Shown one piece after another: positions 61,966-64,000 of a stretch of 64,000 nucleotides of DNA. Position numbers and translations under genes: made by a program. The stretch lies in contig JADJOV010000003.1 of the NCBI GenBank assembly GCA_016713585.1, positions 62,001 to 126,000 of the forward strand. Direction: 5' to 3'. Position 1 is the stretch's first letter, and each line of letters opens with the position of its first letter. Origin of the DNA: Bdellovibrionales bacterium. Its GTDB lineage: Bacteria; Bdellovibrionota; Bdellovibrionia; Bdellovibrionales; Bdellovibrionaceae. The notes under the pieces were generated by a model. That model did not search any database. It was not told the origin of the DNA and saw only the letters and a program-made list of their open reading frames with translations.

Positions 61966-64000
61966 TTGAGCCGCCTTCTTCGCGCCATTCATTTTCAACT
62001 GATTGTTGTCTTAAGGGGGGTCAAAAAAAGGCCTTTCCTTTTTTTGAGTTGTTTTGCTCTCTTAATACTGACTAGTCTCTACGGTCTTCAGTTTCTGAAG
62101 GTCAACTATTCCACGTTTGAACTTCTAGACAGAAGCCTGTTGAGTTATGAATCAGCCAGAACTCTTCGTGATGAGTTTGGTGATAAAAATATTCTCACTT
62201 TGCAGATCCGAAAGGAAGAGGCCTTTACTCAACAAGATCTCTGTGAGCTTTATGAAATTTATGAAGCAGATTTTCTCCTGTCAAAGGAAGCAGAGGTTTT
62301 GAGTTCCCCCTTCGATTGGCGTCAGGGAACTATGACTGATGGGCGAATCTGGTTCCCGCTGGTGCTTTCCAAACCCTGCCAAATTGAAAAGTCATTGAAG
62401 CAGATTCTGAGCGAGAATCCGGCGAGCTATCAGAGTTTTTATTTTGGGGCTGATCAAAGATCCCTCGTTTTTATTCTACGAATTCATGGAAAAGACATTG
62501 TGGAGATTCAAGAGAGACTTGAAATGCAAATTAGGACGAAGTTGGAGGCCTCGAAAAGCGGACTGAAGTCTTTTTGGCTTGGTGAGCCAGTTTACGAGAG
62601 ACATATGAAGGCGGGCAACGAATCCATGGGTTTGGTGAACTTCGTGGCTGTCATTGTGATCATTTTTTTTCTGTTTTTCTTTTTCCATTCGAAGATTATT
62701 TTTGGGATGTTTTTGATGGCTGTATTGCCAGCTATCGTTGTGATCCATGGGCTGATGGGAATCTTGGGGCATGATTTGAATCTGCTTTCGCTTGGGGTTT
62801 TTCTAATGCTTCTGGTGGCTGTGATCGAGGATTTTTCGTTTGTCTTCTCCGGGATCGATTTTCGGGGCCTCAAGTGGCGGAAAAATTTTCGTCAATGCCT
62901 TTGGCCTGGTTTTCTCACCTCGTTAACAACGGTACTTGGCTTTGGGTCGCTTGTTCTCACGGACGTGCAAATGGTCAGGCGCTTTGGTTTCTATATGGCT
63001 TTAGGTGCAATTCTTGAGTGGGCACTCCTTTTTATATTTATTCCAAGTGTCTTGCATTTGCTAAAAAATCACCCATTTCTGTTACGTTACGGTGCCCGTT
63101 CGAGTGCCCAACCGCGAGAATTGAAACCCTCTTTCTTTTCACAGAGAATGCTGAGTAGAAAATTTGTGCTGTTGGGTCTTGTCCTGGTGCCCTTGGGCTT
63201 TGTGGCACTTTTTCACCTGAATCTAAACACAACACCATCTGGTCTTTTTTCAAAACAACATCCAATCAATCTGTCTCGGGCAGAGTTTTTGAAAAACCTG
63301 AACTATGATGTTGATCTGAGTTTGCTTTTTTCTCGTTCTGTTTCTTCAGAAAGAGTTGCTCAAGTTCTTGAGCAAATTCGAGCAAATGAAATCGTTTCTC
63401 GTATCGAGTCCCTCGACGGACACATTGCCGATGCCCTTCAAAAGATTCCTGAAGAATTTAGAAATGGGCTAGATACTGATATGAAGTATTCCGCTGGAGC
63501 GCAAAGATTTCGATCGACAAAATTGCAAGAGAGGGCCGTGATTCATCTGAAGGTATCAGATCTTCAGCGGATTCAAAGTTTCATTAGAGGGGCCGAGAAG
63601 ACTTGTGGTAATGACTGTGAAGTTGTGGGCGCAATGGCCTCTTTTGCTGAGCTGGGAATGGGAGTGTTGAAGGCCCTTCAAGAAAGCCTCTTTGTGGGAT
63701 CCTTGCTTGTTTTTTTAACTCTCTTTTTTGTGAGTAGATCCCGTGGCTTTCCATTGGGTTCTTGTTTTTTAGTATCAGCCACAGCGCTTGTCGCACCTAT
63801 GGCAATTCTCTGTTTGTTTGCGTTTTTTCAAGTGGAAATGAATCTTGTTAATTGTCTTTGCTTCTCAGGCCTTCTTGGGATAGCAGGGGACAATATTTTT
63901 CAATATGTTTTGTCAGGCAGACGACACAACCTGACTGATTTAGATATTGTAAGGAAATGGAAACCATCACTCTTTGTGGGTTTGACAATGTGTTTTTTGT
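61966..64000 (+). CDS. MMPL/RND-superfamily exporter (partial, runs off the window)
   Basis: The frame from TTG at 61966 is open to the last base, giving 678 residues with no stop, so the gene continues beyond 64000. An N-terminal helix (FLFLSCFALLILTSLYGLQF) is followed by a periplasmic domain (about 45-215). A block of membrane helices comes next (VAVIVIIFFLFFFF, IIFGMFLMAVLPAIVVIHG, LNLLSLGVFLMLLVAVIEDF, TSLTTVLGFGSLVL, GAILEWALLFIFIP). A second large periplasmic domain and the start of a second helix block follow (SLFVGSLLVFLTLFFVS, ISATALVAPMAIL-like). This two-fold layout is that of MMPL/RND exporters of lipids or hydrophobic molecules. It starts immediately after the stop of the preceding secreted protein. 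Substrate unknown. Confidence 0.88.
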   Translation, partial: MSRLLRAIHFQLIVVLRGVKKRPFLFLSCFALLILTSLYGLQFLKVNYSTFELLDRSLLSYESARTLRDEFGDKNILTLQIRKEEAFTQQDLCELYEIYEADFLLSKEAEVLSSPFDWRQGTMTDGRIWFPLVLSKPCQIEKSLKQILSENPASYQSFYFGADQRSLVFILRIHGKDIVEIQERLEMQIRTKLEASKSGLKSFWLGEPVYERHMKAGNESMGLVNFVAVIVIIFFLFFFFHSKIIFGMFLMAVLPAIVVIHGLMGILGHDLNLLSLGVFLMLLVAVIEDFSFVFSGIDFRGLKWRKNFRQCLWPGFLTSLTTVLGFGSLVLTDVQMVRRFGFYMALGAILEWALLFIFIPSVLHLLKNHPFLLRYGARSSAQPRELKPSFFSQRMLSRKFVLLGLVLVPLGFVALFHLNLNTTPSGLFSKQHPINLSRAEFLKNLNYDVDLSLLFSRSVSSERVAQVLEQIRANEIVSRIESLDGHIADALQKIPEEFRNGLDTDMKYSAGAQRFRSTKLQERAVIHLKVSDLQRIQSFIRGAEKTCGNDCEVVGAMASFAELGMGVLKALQESLFVGSLLVFLTLFFVSRSRGFPLGSCFLVSATALVAPMAILCLFAFFQVEMNLVNCLCFSGLLGIAGDNIFQYVLSGRRHNLTDLDIVRKWKPSLFVGLTMCFL

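Noticed and set aside
62476..63796. Several minus-strand open frames at the right edge
   Set aside because: They lie opposite one uninterrupted plus-strand frame with clear MMPL/RND topology and have low-complexity, implausible products.

Overview
The window is a dense, GC-moderate bacterial chromosome segment. The mix of genes suggests a Bdellovibrio-like predatory or gliding member of the Bdellovibrionota. The clues are a MotA/MotB cluster, several very large FG-GAP lipoproteins, a TIGR02147-type regulator with secreted partners, many lipoproteins and outer-membrane barrels, and a TopB-RecQ fusion. This placement is inference; no rRNA gene or other phylogenetic marker is present apart from the 3' end of polA.

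Layout. The 3' end of polA and a lipoprotein gene (2-994) are followed by a 2.4 kb gene-poor island (995-3420) holding two decayed transposases. After a hydrolase and a secreted protein, a plus-strand operon (5984-11375) encodes a GreA-tail protein, a PEGA/TPR lipoprotein, MotA, MotB and two membrane-anchored unknowns. Two related small barrel-like genes (11377-12644) come next. The centrepiece is a minus-strand operon of six tightly spaced genes, read from 33767 down to 12671. In order it encodes a hybrid protein with a FliF-like periplasmic part and a FliG-like cytoplasmic part, two tandem FN3/FG-GAP lipoproteins (about 1570 and 1786 aa), a 2140 aa modular lipoprotein, a probable outer-membrane barrel protein, and a von Willebrand A protein. 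A sigma-28-like promoter lies just upstream. Behind it sit a coiled-coil membrane protein, lgt and a REC-HD response regulator.

The right half holds mainly housekeeping and signalling genes: an AI-2E/PerM family permease, a Xer recombinase, a Topo III-RecQ fusion, a Ski2-like helicase, an S41 peptidase lipoprotein, RmlD, two coupled secreted paralogues with MORN-like repeats behind a TIGR02147 regulator, a nitroreductase, a CHASE2-adenylate cyclase, a Rieske oxygenase, and an MMPL/RND exporter that runs off the right edge and has no stop in the window.

Data quality shapes the annotation. About fifteen genes are broken by single-base indels, most of them missing bases in homopolymer runs. Restoring those bases gives one continuous frame of the right length each time. 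I therefore annotate these as single genes and treat most breaks as probable sequencing or assembly errors. The transposase remnants and the histidine-kinase fragment look truly decayed.

Functional reading (inference): the minus-strand operon looks like an envelope-spanning machine. It would have an inner-membrane rotor-like protein, an outer-membrane barrel, and giant integrin-like surface lipoproteins, under motility-type control and lying next to a MotA/MotB stator operon. That makes it the best candidate here for an undescribed system, possibly for adhesion, gliding or prey contact.
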